NCBI GenBank assembly: GCA_020832415.1 | Contig: JAFIES010000002.1 | Span: 1-47,330, forward strand | Reading direction: 5' to 3' | From: Balneolaceae bacterium | Lineage (GTDB): Bacteria > Bacteroidota > Rhodothermia > Balneolales > Balneolaceae | Length of the DNA stretch: 47,330 nt | Shown: positions 1-8,583 of the stretch, in pieces | Layout: each line of letters begins with the position of its first letter | Position numbering within the stretch: position 1 is the stretch's first letter | The notes under the pieces: model-generated | Told to the model about the DNA's origin: nothing | Databases searched by the model: none | What the model saw: only the letters and a program-made list of their open reading frames with translations | Translations under genes and position numbers: made by a program

Positions 1-1781
1 TGTTATTTGTATCCGATCAAAATGGTATTCCAAATATCTATGAATATGATTTGGACAGCCGTTCTGTGTACCCTATTACTGATTTACAATCCGGAGTAAT
101 GCAAATATCTGTATCGAGTGATGGAACCCGCCTTGCATTTAATGCTCTGAACAGAGGCCTGCCTGATGTGTACCTGATGCGATCACCATTCAGCATGCGC
201 AGGGATTCACCGCTTCGTCCAAATCAGTGGGCACAGGAACGTGAACGTCTCAGCCCGGGAGAACGAGTGCCTGCAGTTCGCTACGCTCAGGAGATGATTG
301 CAGCGCGGCAGCAAGGCAACTTAATTTCATCAAGGCTCCTTGTACCACCTGTTGTAGAAGATGAGGAAGAAACTGAAACAATAGAACGAAGGGAGCAGGA
401 TTCAGGAAGAATCGATTTCAGAAACTATCAGTTCGGTGAATCTGTGATTCGTGATACAACAATAACCCTTCGCGATGATCCCCGAAATTTTGAACCGGAA
501 GGTAACTTAACTGAAGATGGTTACTACCAGCCAAAAGAGTACAGGCTGCAGTTTTCTCCGGATTTCAGCTACGCCGCTGGTCAACTGAGCACCTACTATG
601 GCACATCTGCTTTTGCATTTGTTACATTAACAGATCTGTTTGGTGATCATCAGGTATCCTTCGGCTCTAACCTGGTTTTCGACCTCAGAAACAGTGATTA
701 CACATTCCAGTACGGATACCTGAGAAACCGAACCAACTTTTTTGCTTCATTCTTCCATCAGGCAAGAAACTATCAAACCTTCTTTGGTGAGCTTTTGCGA
801 TTCAGAACATTTGGCGGTACTATCGATTTTCAGTATCCACTGAACCGCTATCAGCGATTTGATTATGGTATATCAGCTATTGGTGTAGCCAGAGATTTCA
901 GCACCGTTCAAGGTCTGGGCGGCAGAAATGTAAGCAATGAAAATGCGTGGTTCCTCTATCCGCAGGTTACATTCACAGGTGATTATACTGTTCCGGGATT
1001 CATCACTCCGCGAGGTGGTAACCGTTACTCCATCCGTCTGGCTGCGAGTCCGCCTGTGGGTTCAGAGACACCTCAATTTGCAACTCTGCTTGGTGATTAT
1101 CGTCAGTATGTTGATTTGGGAGCCGGCTACTCGCTCGCACTGCGGGGATCCGGGGCTGTTTCATACGGACGTGATTCGCAAACATTTTTTATGGGTGGTA
1201 TGCTTGGCTGGATAAATCAGCGATGGTCGGATGCAGAAATTCCATTTGAACGCCTGGCTGATACATTTTTCACATTGCCGGCAACACCGCTTCGCGGGCA
1301 TGAATTCAATACCATTTTTGGTGATAAGTTCTCTTTGATTAATGCAGAATTCAGATTCCCGCTCTTTGCGGCCATTTTACCGGGACCGGTACCCATCCTG
1401 CCATTATACAATATAACCGGTGTAGCCTTTGTTGATGTTGGAGCTGCATGGGGTTTTGACATCCCATATTCACGCTTCATCGATTCTCAAACCGGCGAGC
1501 CAATAGTCTATTTTGAGAACCCTGCACGGCTTGACTGGAAAGTGGGTACGAAGCAACAAGGATTTATTAACCCAAACACGGGCCTGTTGCGCGACGGGCC
1601 TCCCGTTGATGGTGATATTCCAACCAGCTTTGTTGATGGAGACATTCTCATCGGGGCTGGATTTGGCCTTCGCACCATACTTCTTGGTTTACCATTCCGA
1701 TATGATGTTGGCTGGCCTTACGGACGTGGGGGTTTCCAGGGCAGCCCAATCCACTACTTCTCGATTGGGATAGATTTCTAA
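1..1781 (+). CDS. TolB/WD40-like propeller plus outer-membrane beta-barrel protein (5' partial)
   Basis: The reading frame is open from the left edge (first full codon at base 3), so the N terminus lies outside the window. The TTG at 51 is not a credible start because the codons before it read as one more propeller blade (SDQNGIPNIYEYDLDS). About the first 75 residues are TolB/WD40-like repeats with the S.DG.RLAF pattern. A charged linker rich in Glu and Arg follows. The remainder is rich in alternating aromatic and polar residues typical of a surface-antigen (Omp85/BamA-like) barrel, and the chain ends in Phe (FSIGIDF), as outer-membrane barrels do. This architecture is common in Bacteroidetes and relatives. 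Substrate and role are unknown. A good hairpin terminator follows directly. Confidence 0.8.
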   Translation, partial: LFVSDQNGIPNIYEYDLDSRSVYPITDLQSGVMQISVSSDGTRLAFNALNRGLPDVYLMRSPFSMRRDSPLRPNQWAQERERLSPGERVPAVRYAQEMIAARQQGNLISSRLLVPPVVEDEEETETIERREQDSGRIDFRNYQFGESVIRDTTITLRDDPRNFEPEGNLTEDGYYQPKEYRLQFSPDFSYAAGQLSTYYGTSAFAFVTLTDLFGDHQVSFGSNLVFDLRNSDYTFQYGYLRNRTNFFASFFHQARNYQTFFGELLRFRTFGGTIDFQYPLNRYQRFDYGISAIGVARDFSTVQGLGGRNVSNENAWFLYPQVTFTGDYTVPGFITPRGGNRYSIRLAASPPVGSETPQFATLLGDYRQYVDLGAGYSLALRGSGAVSYGRDSQTFFMGGMLGWINQRWSDAEIPFERLADTFFTLPATPLRGHEFNTIFGDKFSLINAEFRFPLFAAILPGPVPILPLYNITGVAFVDVGAAWGFDIPYSRFIDSQTGEPIVYFENPARLDWKVGTKQQGFINPNTGLLRDGPPVDGDIPTSFVDGDILIGAGFGLRTILLGLPFRYDVGWPYGRGGFQGSPIHYFSIGIDF

Positions 1782-1801
1782 GATTTCCTCAAACGGTTTA
1801 C

Positions 1802-1837
1802 AAGGGGTGCTGAACTATCTCAGCATCCCTTTTTTTA
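1802..1837 (+). terminator. Rho-independent terminator after the barrel gene
   Basis: The arms AAGGGGTGCTGA (1802-1813) and TCAGCATCCCTT (1820-1831) form a 12-bp stem with one G-U pair, followed by a run of T. The T run is only on the plus strand, so it ends the barrel-gene transcript. It sits in the gap between two convergent genes. Confidence 0.85.
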
Positions 1838-1839
1838 TC

Positions 1840-3672
1840 TCAAAACTGAATGAAAAAATCTGTTTTCTGATGAACATACTGTAACCATTCCACAGTCAAC
1901 GTTCGGGATTCAGAATCATATTCCCACATATTTTCGCCAGTACCCCGTTCGATCATCTCTTCCTCCGCTGTAATAAATTCAGGTTCATCAATATGTCTGA
2001 AAAGCAGTGTTAAATCTTTCACATCGGTCTGCTTCTCAAGATGCCTGAACTTTCTGCCAATCGTGAAGGTGGCATAATCATCGTGTTCAAAGTATCGAAA
2101 TGCTGTTGTTGTAAAACCACCATGTAAATAGGCATTTGTGAGACCATCATCTTCATAAAGCCGGAACGTACCCGTTCCGCCTGCGTAGATTTCAATGGTA
2201 AGCTCATCAAATATTCCGGATTGAACTTTTTGATTTGTTTGATACGGAATAATCGATCCCGCTTTTACGAATACGGGCAGGTCGTTCAAGCCGCTTTCAA
2301 AGAACCAGCTTTGTCCTCCCTCAAATTCACTGCCATCATCATATCGATACCATAGTCCATCAGGCAGATATACCGTTCTCTCCTGCATACCCTCCTCATA
2401 GATCGGAGCAACCAATAACGCATTTCCCAATCTGAATTGCATCGGATGCTGTGAAAACCCTCGTAAGGGCTTCACTCCGGTTGCCCTTATTAAATGGGCA
2501 AGGCTATAGATGTACGGATATAGTTGGTGCCGGAGTTCAATCAGCCCGGTAATCTGCTGAAATGTTTCATCCGAAATATGTTCTCTGATAGATTCAGGAT
2601 GATCAACCGGCAGGTACATCACGGTGTGAAAAGTTGAAAATTGAAGCCATCTCAGCAACTGCTCCTCAGAAAAATGATCGGAATAGGGATTGAAGATCTC
2701 TTCAGCAGCGCCGATTAAAAATGGAATCTCATAAGTTGATCTCCTTGGATTGGCAACCATCTCAATCTGTTCACGAAAATCTGCTCTCTCTTGCAGCTTC
2801 CACCTGGTTGGAAATCGTTTAAATTCCGGATTTTGCAAATATCGGGGTGGCGTAAACATTAATCCTCTGTCATTTTCAAACATGTTGGTGAACAGGCTTT
2901 CCATCTGCATCGGGTTTTGCAAAAATTCATCCATATCAGCTATCTCTGCAGTTTTGATGTTCACTTCTAAACACCCGCTATTCGCAACAGAAGATGAGAC
3001 GTTTGCAGTATAGACAGCATCATAATCATCAGGCAATGATGCACAAAAGGGTTTAAATAGCCAGCCCGGTGGAAGTGCAACCCTTTGATCTCTTTTTGAA
3101 AGAACAGGATCAACACCCGGGCTGATGGTCTCCGGGTAACCAAACCCAACAGGGGGATTTTGGTTGCCGAGAGTAAGGTGTAATTTATCAATTACAAAAC
3201 CTTCAGTACCACCCGATTTAAACTGAACGCGGTAGTGCCCGGGAGTATCAAAATAGATTTGAATCAAATCGCCTGATTCGAGATCACGATTTTTCCAGGT
3301 AAGCTTTTTCGTTTGCTCAATACCCAGGCGGTATCTATCCAGCAAAAAACCTTCCTCATCCATTACACTCACAGAGATTGATTTTTCAGGAACTTGATCA
3401 TTCTCGGCGGCTGAAAGAACCCAGACTGTGTACATGCCCGGCTGGCGAACGTAAAAAGGAAATGTGAGCGTGCCGGCAGACTGATTTGATTCTCCGGAAA
3501 TTTTGGATACTGATGTTTGAAATGTTGTATCAATCCAACCATCAACAGAACCGAGAGATGTGGCTTCTATAGAAACTATACCGTCTACCTCATAGAATGG
3601 CGAGTCCGGAAGCCGGGTGCAAGCAGCGAGCAGAATAGCAAAAAATAAGGCGCAGATACGAAGTTTATTCAT
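1840..3672 (-). CDS. Lipoprotein with an incomplete GH31-like (alpha-glucosidase family) domain
   Basis: The 610-residue protein starts with a lipoprotein signal (hydrophobic stretch then LLAAC, lipid Cys at 18). Residues about 25-170 look like a beta-rich carbohydrate-binding or galactose-binding-like domain. From about residue 310 it matches the C-terminal half of GH31 enzymes: the IPF..GA stretch, the R.QLYPYIYSLAHL helix near 380, F.LGNALLVAPI near 410, the WY.Y.DG segment, PVFVKAGSIIP near 465-475, and a C-terminal beta domain. The first half of the GH31 barrel, which carries the catalytic Asp nucleophile (usually in a DMNE-type motif), is not recognisable, and no D-N acid/base motif is seen. 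It may be a non-catalytic glucan-binding protein or a strongly diverged enzyme. The family relation is fairly certain; activity is doubtful. Confidence 0.75.
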   Translation of the reverse strand: MNKLRICALFFAILLAACTRLPDSPFYEVDGIVSIEATSLGSVDGWIDTTFQTSVSKISGESNQSAGTLTFPFYVRQPGMYTVWVLSAAENDQVPEKSISVSVMDEEGFLLDRYRLGIEQTKKLTWKNRDLESGDLIQIYFDTPGHYRVQFKSGGTEGFVIDKLHLTLGNQNPPVGFGYPETISPGVDPVLSKRDQRVALPPGWLFKPFCASLPDDYDAVYTANVSSSVANSGCLEVNIKTAEIADMDEFLQNPMQMESLFTNMFENDRGLMFTPPRYLQNPEFKRFPTRWKLQERADFREQIEMVANPRRSTYEIPFLIGAAEEIFNPYSDHFSEEQLLRWLQFSTFHTVMYLPVDHPESIREHISDETFQQITGLIELRHQLYPYIYSLAHLIRATGVKPLRGFSQHPMQFRLGNALLVAPIYEEGMQERTVYLPDGLWYRYDDGSEFEGGQSWFFESGLNDLPVFVKAGSIIPYQTNQKVQSGIFDELTIEIYAGGTGTFRLYEDDGLTNAYLHGGFTTTAFRYFEHDDYATFTIGRKFRHLEKQTDVKDLTLLFRHIDEPEFITAEEEMIERGTGENMWEYDSESRTLTVEWLQYVHQKTDFFIQF

Positions 3673-3674
3673 GG

Positions 3675-3729
3675 GATAAAATTACAGCTCAAGAAACAGT
3701 ATTAAGATACTGAATTCTTAGAGCTGTAA
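3675..3729 (-). terminator. Hairpin terminator downstream of the HU gene
   Basis: TTACAGCTC (3682-3690) and GAGCTGTAA (3721-3729) are a perfect 9-bp inverted repeat, with further pairing inside (AGTAT with ATACT). Read on the minus strand the stem is followed by TTTTAT, so it fits a terminator for the HU gene that also insulates the lipoprotein gene downstream. Confidence 0.65.
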
Positions 3730-3772
3730 AAGAACAACGCCAACGTAGTTTTTGGGATATTAAATAAACTAT

Positions 3773-4057
3773 TTAGCTGTTTGCTTCATTTACAGCTTTC
3801 TTAAAATCCTTAGAAATTTTCAGCATTGGCACATACTGTTCGGGGACGATTACTTCTTCGTTTGTTTTTGGGTTTCTGGCAACACGCTGAGCTCGTTTCA
3901 CAACTTTAAAACTTCCAAAGCCCCTGAGCTCGATGGTTTCGCCTCGTTTCATTGCATCGATTACTGTATCCAAAAAACCCTTTACAACCGCTTCTGTCTC
4001 AACTTTAGTGAGGCCGGTGGATGATGAGATGATGTCTACTATGTCAGCTTTTGTCAT
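3773..4057 (-). CDS. HU/IHF-family DNA-binding protein
   Basis: The 94-residue protein has the full HU/IHF fold length. It shows the N-terminal helical pair (TKADIVDIISSSTGL), the RGFGSF turn before the beta arms, and the ARNPKT(N/G)E arm-tip motif with the intercalating Pro. These proteins bend DNA and organise the nucleoid as dimers. It is a single gene with its own terminator, divergent from the AGCS symporter gene across a 135-bp gap that must hold both promoters. HU and IHF subtypes cannot be separated from sequence alone here. Confidence 0.95.
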   Translation of the reverse strand: MTKADIVDIISSSTGLTKVETEAVVKGFLDTVIDAMKRGETIELRGFGSFKVVKRAQRVARNPKTNEEVIVPEQYVPMLKISKDFKKAVNEANS

Positions 4058-4192
4058 AATGTTAACTATTTGCTACTGTTAGCTTTTTAGTGTTGAAATA
4101 ATATTGCAACCATTTGCAATACATTAGTTTGAAAGTAAAAGTACATGTTAATCGTTCACTGAATCCCAAATTTTATACAAAAATTTAGCTAA

Positions 4193-5893
4193 ATGTTTTA
4201 TACATTCGTAGCTGCTGTAAACTTGAAAGACTTAAAGTTATTTATGGAAACGTTTGAACGTATCATCTTCACTCTCGAAAACCTTGTATGGAGCTTCCCT
4301 GAAAGTATTTTCGGGTACCAGTCTTTACCACTGCTTGTTCTTGTAATTCTTGGATTTGGCATTTTTATCACGGTTCGTCTCGGGTTCATTCAAATTTTTC
4401 AATTTAAAGAAGCGTTCAAAGTACTTTCAGGAAAGTACGATGATCCGAAAGATGTTGGGGACATCAACCACTTTCAGGCTCTCAGCACGGCACTCTCAGC
4501 AACGGTGGGTGTAGGTAATATTGCCGGTGTTGCACTTGCCATCCACGTTGGCGGCCCCGGTGCACTTTTCTGGATGTGGGTAACTGCCGTTTTTGGGATG
4601 GCAATTAAATTTACAGAGTGTACTCTGGGTGCACATTACAGAACAGAAAACAAAGATGGTACCGTATCCGGCGGACCTATGTATTATATCGAAAAAGGAT
4701 TGGGAGCCAATTGGAAATGGCTCGCAATCTTATTTGCAATTTCCGGCTCCATCTGTGCACTTCTTACCGGAAATGCCATACAGGCAAACACACTCGCCGA
4801 TGTAATGAACTCTGAATTCAACATACCTCTTTATATTACAGGCCTGATTACCGCAAGTCTTGTTGCCGCTGTAATTTTGGGTGGTATTAAAAGAATAGGT
4901 GCTGTAACTGCGCGCCTTGTACCGTTTATGGCAATACTTTATGTATTGGGTGGTCTTATTATACTCTTGATCCACTACGATCAGGTAATACCAGGCTTTG
5001 TAACCATTATTTCAAATGCTTTTAACCCGCAAGCCGGTGTACTTGGGGTTGGCTCAGGGGCGCTGATTTTCACACTCAGTTATGGTGTGCAAAGAGGTCT
5101 GTTCTCGAATGAAGCAGGGCAGGGATCATCGCCAATTGCAATGGCTGCCACAAAAACAAAAGAACCTGTACACGCCGGTCTGGTCGGCCTTATCGGCCCT
5201 TTTATTGACACACTGGTAGTTTGTACCATTACCGGTCTTGTGATTGTAGTAACCGGTGCCTGGGACAGTTATCACAAAACTACGGTAAACCCTGCCGGAC
5301 CAAATATTGCGTATGTGATGGATAACCCCATGGAAACTCAGATACAGTTCGAAAATGGCATTCCCTTGAATGGCCAGATGATGCGATACAACATCCCGGT
5401 AGATACCATGTTTGTTGATACCGATTATTCCATTCCTTTCAGCGGATCCATCGATCTTACCGCGGCTCCAACAGCCATTTCAGATGATGGCACAACACTT
5501 GGTCAGCTTTATGGGGGTGTGGTTGAAAACGTGGCAAGTTTAACAGCTGCCGCTTTCTCCATTGGGCTTGCACCACTCATGCCGGGTGGGCAGTATCTTG
5601 TAACCATTGCTGTGTTCTTCTTCGTGATCTCCACCTCCATCAGCTGGAGTTACTATGGTGAGAGGTCCATCCACTACCTGCTTGGCCCGCGATCCATTTT
5701 TACTTACAGAATGGTATTTGTTGCCATGCACTTTTTGGGAGCTATCGTTTCTGTAAGTGTGGTATGGTCGTTCGGGGATGTAATGCTCGGAATTATGGCA
5801 CTTACAAACATTATCGGTTTGATTGCACTCTCAGCAATTATATATAAGATTACACAGACCTATCTAAATAAACAGAAAGGAAAAGGTTCATAA
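4193..5893 (+). CDS. AGCS-family sodium:alanine/glycine symporter
   Basis: This polytopic membrane protein (566 residues from the first ATG) is of the alanine/glycine:cation symporter family. The signature ALSATVGVGNIAGVA lies near residue 100, and GLFSNEAGQGSSPIA marks the other conserved loop. A segment of about 85 residues at roughly 353-440, rich in Asp, Pro and Thr (GAWDSYHKT to GQLYGGVVEN), is inserted between two transmembrane segments and makes the protein longer than typical members (about 450-500). It is probably exposed on the periplasmic side. The ATG at 4244 (METFERIIF) gives a more usual N terminus, so the true start may be there. The gene is followed after 11 bp by upp. Confidence 0.92.
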   Translation: MFYTFVAAVNLKDLKLFMETFERIIFTLENLVWSFPESIFGYQSLPLLVLVILGFGIFITVRLGFIQIFQFKEAFKVLSGKYDDPKDVGDINHFQALSTALSATVGVGNIAGVALAIHVGGPGALFWMWVTAVFGMAIKFTECTLGAHYRTENKDGTVSGGPMYYIEKGLGANWKWLAILFAISGSICALLTGNAIQANTLADVMNSEFNIPLYITGLITASLVAAVILGGIKRIGAVTARLVPFMAILYVLGGLIILLIHYDQVIPGFVTIISNAFNPQAGVLGVGSGALIFTLSYGVQRGLFSNEAGQGSSPIAMAATKTKEPVHAGLVGLIGPFIDTLVVCTITGLVIVVTGAWDSYHKTTVNPAGPNIAYVMDNPMETQIQFENGIPLNGQMMRYNIPVDTMFVDTDYSIPFSGSIDLTAAPTAISDDGTTLGQLYGGVVENVASLTAAAFSIGLAPLMPGGQYLVTIAVFFFVISTSISWSYYGERSIHYLLGPRSIFTYRMVFVAMHFLGAIVSVSVVWSFGDVMLGIMALTNIIGLIALSAIIYKITQTYLNKQKGKGS

Positions 5894-5904
5894 ACGGAGC
5901 CTCA

Positions 5905-6537
5905 ATGCAACAAAATCAAATAACGGTCATTGAACATCCAATCATTGCGCGGGATTTATCCATTCTGCGCAATGTGAACACCCGTACAGCTGAATTCAGA
6001 TCGGCACTCGAGCGTATTGCCACAATTCTTGCATACTCTGCGCTGAAAGATCTGCCACTGCTCGAAAAAGAAATTCAGACTCCAATCACCACGGCAAAAG
6101 GGTACGATATTGATACTGAAATTATTGTGGTACCTATACTTCGTGCCGGTTTAAGCCTCACAGGTGCAATCATCAATTTTGTGCCCGATGCAAAAGTAGG
6201 CCATTTGGGTATGTATAGAGACGAAACCACACACGAACCCGTTGACTACTATTCGAACCTTCCGGATAATCTGGAAAACTCACTCGTACTGCTGGTCGAT
6301 CCAATGCTTGCAACCGGCGGCAGTGCAGATGATGCCATAGGGTTTCTGAAAAAACAAGGTGCTAAACATATTCGATTTATATCCTTAATTTCAGCACCGG
6401 AAGGCTTAGAGCGAATTCAAAAAAAATATCCGGATGTTTCGATCATTACAGCAGCGGTTGATGAAAAACTTAACAGTGATGCATTCATTGTTCCGGGCCT
6501 CGGAGATGCGGGAGACCGATATTTTGGTACGGATTAA
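5905..6537 (+). CDS. upp: Uracil phosphoribosyltransferase
   Basis: The enzyme converts uracil and PRPP to UMP in pyrimidine salvage, in the cytoplasm. The PRPP-binding loop VDPMLATGGSADD is at residues about 131-143, the RAGLSL segment near 75-80, and the C terminus has the conserved GLGDAGDRYFGT. At 210 residues it is the normal family length. It lies 11 bp after the symporter gene, and its 3' end overlaps the likely start of lptC, so the three genes are probably transcribed together. Confidence 0.97.
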   Translation: MQQNQITVIEHPIIARDLSILRNVNTRTAEFRSALERIATILAYSALKDLPLLEKEIQTPITTAKGYDIDTEIIVVPILRAGLSLTGAIINFVPDAKVGHLGMYRDETTHEPVDYYSNLPDNLENSLVLLVDPMLATGGSADDAIGFLKKQGAKHIRFISLISAPEGLERIQKKYPDVSIITAAVDEKLNSDAFIVPGLGDAGDRYFGTD

Positions 6538-7078
6538 ACTCCTTCCTTTCATTCTTCTGTTCACACCTCTGTTTATCTCCTGCACTGAACTTTCCGAGTA
6601 CGACTCAAGCCAGGTTCGCTCTTCACTAAATGATTCTCTCATTGTAACCACCGAAAGCTGGGATGTAGAGATGATACTCATGCAAGATGGCAAAAACAGG
6701 CTGCTCATTGAAGGTTCCTACGCCATCAATTATCAAGCATCAGGCAGAAAACAAACCGAAATTGAGGGGCCTGTCTATGTACAAATTTACGATACTTTAG
6801 GTGCCGTTGAGACCGAAGCGTGGAGCAAAAGGGCCATTTATCTCGAAGAACGAGCTGAGTTCGAGCTCTTTGATTCCGTAAGGGTTGAAACAATCACCGG
6901 AAACCGTCTCTATTCAGAATACCTGAAATGGACTCAGGATTCCGACCGAATTACTTCACCCTATTTTGTTACCATCATCACAGCTACCGATAGCATCTCC
7001 GGAAGTGGTTTTGATGGCACCACCGATCTTGAAGATTATGTGATTGAAAGGCCAAGCGGCAGAATGATGGTGGATTGA
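6506..7078 (+). CDS. lptC: LPS export ABC transporter periplasmic protein LptC (lipoprotein form)
   Basis: LptC connects the inner-membrane LptB2FG ATPase to the periplasmic LptA bridge in lipopolysaccharide export. The protein begins with a lipoprotein-type signal (KLLPFILLFTPLFISC, Cys at 26 from this start). It has the single beta-jellyroll LptC domain and ends with the family's diagnostic SGSGFDGTTDLEDYVIERP. ATG 6506 lies inside upp. A TTG at 6524 has a well-placed GGGAG (6510-6514) and gives a shorter n-region, so it is an equally good start. Either way the gene overlaps the end of upp, which suggests translational coupling. It is followed after 2 bp by the LptA/OstA-like gene, as expected for Lpt partners. 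Confidence 0.88.
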   Translation: MRETDILVRIKLLPFILLFTPLFISCTELSEYDSSQVRSSLNDSLIVTTESWDVEMILMQDGKNRLLIEGSYAINYQASGRKQTEIEGPVYVQIYDTLGAVETEAWSKRAIYLEERAEFELFDSVRVETITGNRLYSEYLKWTQDSDRITSPYFVTIITATDSISGSGFDGTTDLEDYVIERPSGRMMVD

Positions 7079-7080
7079 TC

Positions 7081-8499
7081 ATGAAAAAATCCTTTTTGAT
7101 TGCTTCACTCTTTTTGATTTCCACTTTGATATTATCAATCCCGGAAGATCTCCATTCACAAAGCAGAGTAAATATAATTCAGGCCGATCGTGCCGTTGGC
7201 GGTATAATAGATGGTCAGAATGTTCGTAAAATTCTTGGCAATGTTATTCTGCAGACAGACAAAATGCTGATGGAAACCGACAGTGTCTACCAATTTGTAG
7301 ACAGAAATCTGCTGATGTCGTTTAATAATCAGATCGAAACTGAAAATGAAATGATCTGGGCTGACACACTGCTCCACAATACCCGCACAGACTTCAGCCG
7401 GTTGCGTGGCCGGGTGATCATCCAGTCTGAGCAGAACATCGTTTTCAGCGATTCGATTGATGTAGACCAGCAGCTGGATCTTGCCATTTTTAATGTACCT
7501 GTGCGGTTTGAGGATGAGCGCGGAACCCTGATTGCTGAGAGCGGGCTCTACTATCAGGCTGTGGATAGTGCCGTATTTCGGGGCAATGTGCAGCTCGCAG
7601 ACAGCACGCAGTATCTCGAAGCCGATTCGCTTTTCATGAACCGTTCTGCAGACCTTTATGAACTTTTTGGGCGGGTCTATGCTGATGATTTTGAAGATAA
7701 TGTCCGCTTTGCGGGAGATTATCTGTATGCCGATTCACTAGGCTACCGCCTGCTAACCGGTGATGCCTGGCTGATGGAAGTGAACGAAGCAGAAACAGAT
7801 ACCACACATCTGTTTGCCGAAATCATTGAGCTTTTAGAGACTGATACAACCTCCTACATGGATGCTTTTGAAAATGTGAGAATCTGGTCGCCCAAATTTG
7901 CAGCCGTTGCAGACACGGCAAACTATCGGGATGATCTGGACCAATTCATCCTTCGGTCGAACCCCGTTTTGTGGCAAAAAAAGATGCAACTTACCGGTCC
8001 ATACATCGAAGCTCAGCTGGAAAATGATGAGATAAAATTTCTCCGATCCTTTACCCAGCCTATCGTAGTAATGGAGGACTCCACCACAGGCCGTCTTCAT
8101 CAGATGACCGGAGACACATTGCATGCGTATTTTGATGATGGTAATATCGAACGAATACGCGTTTTTGATAACAATGAGAGTATTTTCCATAACAAAGACG
8201 AAAACGATGAACCGGATGGATTGATCGAAATGATTTCGGCGGGATCACTCATTATGTACTTTACAGATGGTGATATCGATTCTCTTGTGGCTAAACGAAA
8301 TATTGATGGTTCTTTTTTACCGGAAGAACCACGAAATATTGAACGGCGACTTGATAACTTTCAGTGGAGTCCTGAATTGAAGCCTGAAAAACCGGAACTT
8401 CGAACTCCGAGACTGCCGGCTATACCGGAAGATCGCCCGTTTGAAATGCCACCCCGATATCTCAGATACCTGCAATCCATTATAGTTGAAGGAAATTAG
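7081..8499 (+). CDS. OstA/LptA-like periplasmic LPS-transport protein
   Basis: This 472-residue protein begins with a clear signal peptide (MKKSFLIASLFLISTLILS) and carries OstA/LptA-type beta repeats. These alternate short strands with patterns such as ADSLF, GNVILQTDK and RGNVQLADSTQYLEAD. Such proteins form the periplasmic bridge that carries LPS from LptC to LptD. It is longer than E. coli LptA (about 185 residues), as is usual for the OstA-like proteins of Bacteroidetes and relatives. I chose ATG 7081, two bases after the lptC stop, over the TTG at 7075. The C terminus is Pro-rich (PELRTPRLPAIPEDRPF). Confidence 0.85.
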   Translation: MKKSFLIASLFLISTLILSIPEDLHSQSRVNIIQADRAVGGIIDGQNVRKILGNVILQTDKMLMETDSVYQFVDRNLLMSFNNQIETENEMIWADTLLHNTRTDFSRLRGRVIIQSEQNIVFSDSIDVDQQLDLAIFNVPVRFEDERGTLIAESGLYYQAVDSAVFRGNVQLADSTQYLEADSLFMNRSADLYELFGRVYADDFEDNVRFAGDYLYADSLGYRLLTGDAWLMEVNEAETDTTHLFAEIIELLETDTTSYMDAFENVRIWSPKFAAVADTANYRDDLDQFILRSNPVLWQKKMQLTGPYIEAQLENDEIKFLRSFTQPIVVMEDSTTGRLHQMTGDTLHAYFDDGNIERIRVFDNNESIFHNKDENDEPDGLIEMISAGSLIMYFTDGDIDSLVAKRNIDGSFLPEEPRNIERRLDNFQWSPELKPEKPELRTPRLPAIPEDRPFEMPPRYLRYLQSIIVEGN

Positions 8500-8583
8500 T
8501 TACTTTTGACACCATATAAATCTCATCATCTTGAGCAGTTGAACGAAACCAATATAAGATTGATAGAAGAAGGATTTTAAATC

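Noticed and set aside
8500-8583. TCTTGAGCAGTTGAACG near 8533, similar to the ends of the intergenic repeat
   Set aside because: It is short and has no matching partner arm, so resemblance to the 34055-34201 element may be chance.
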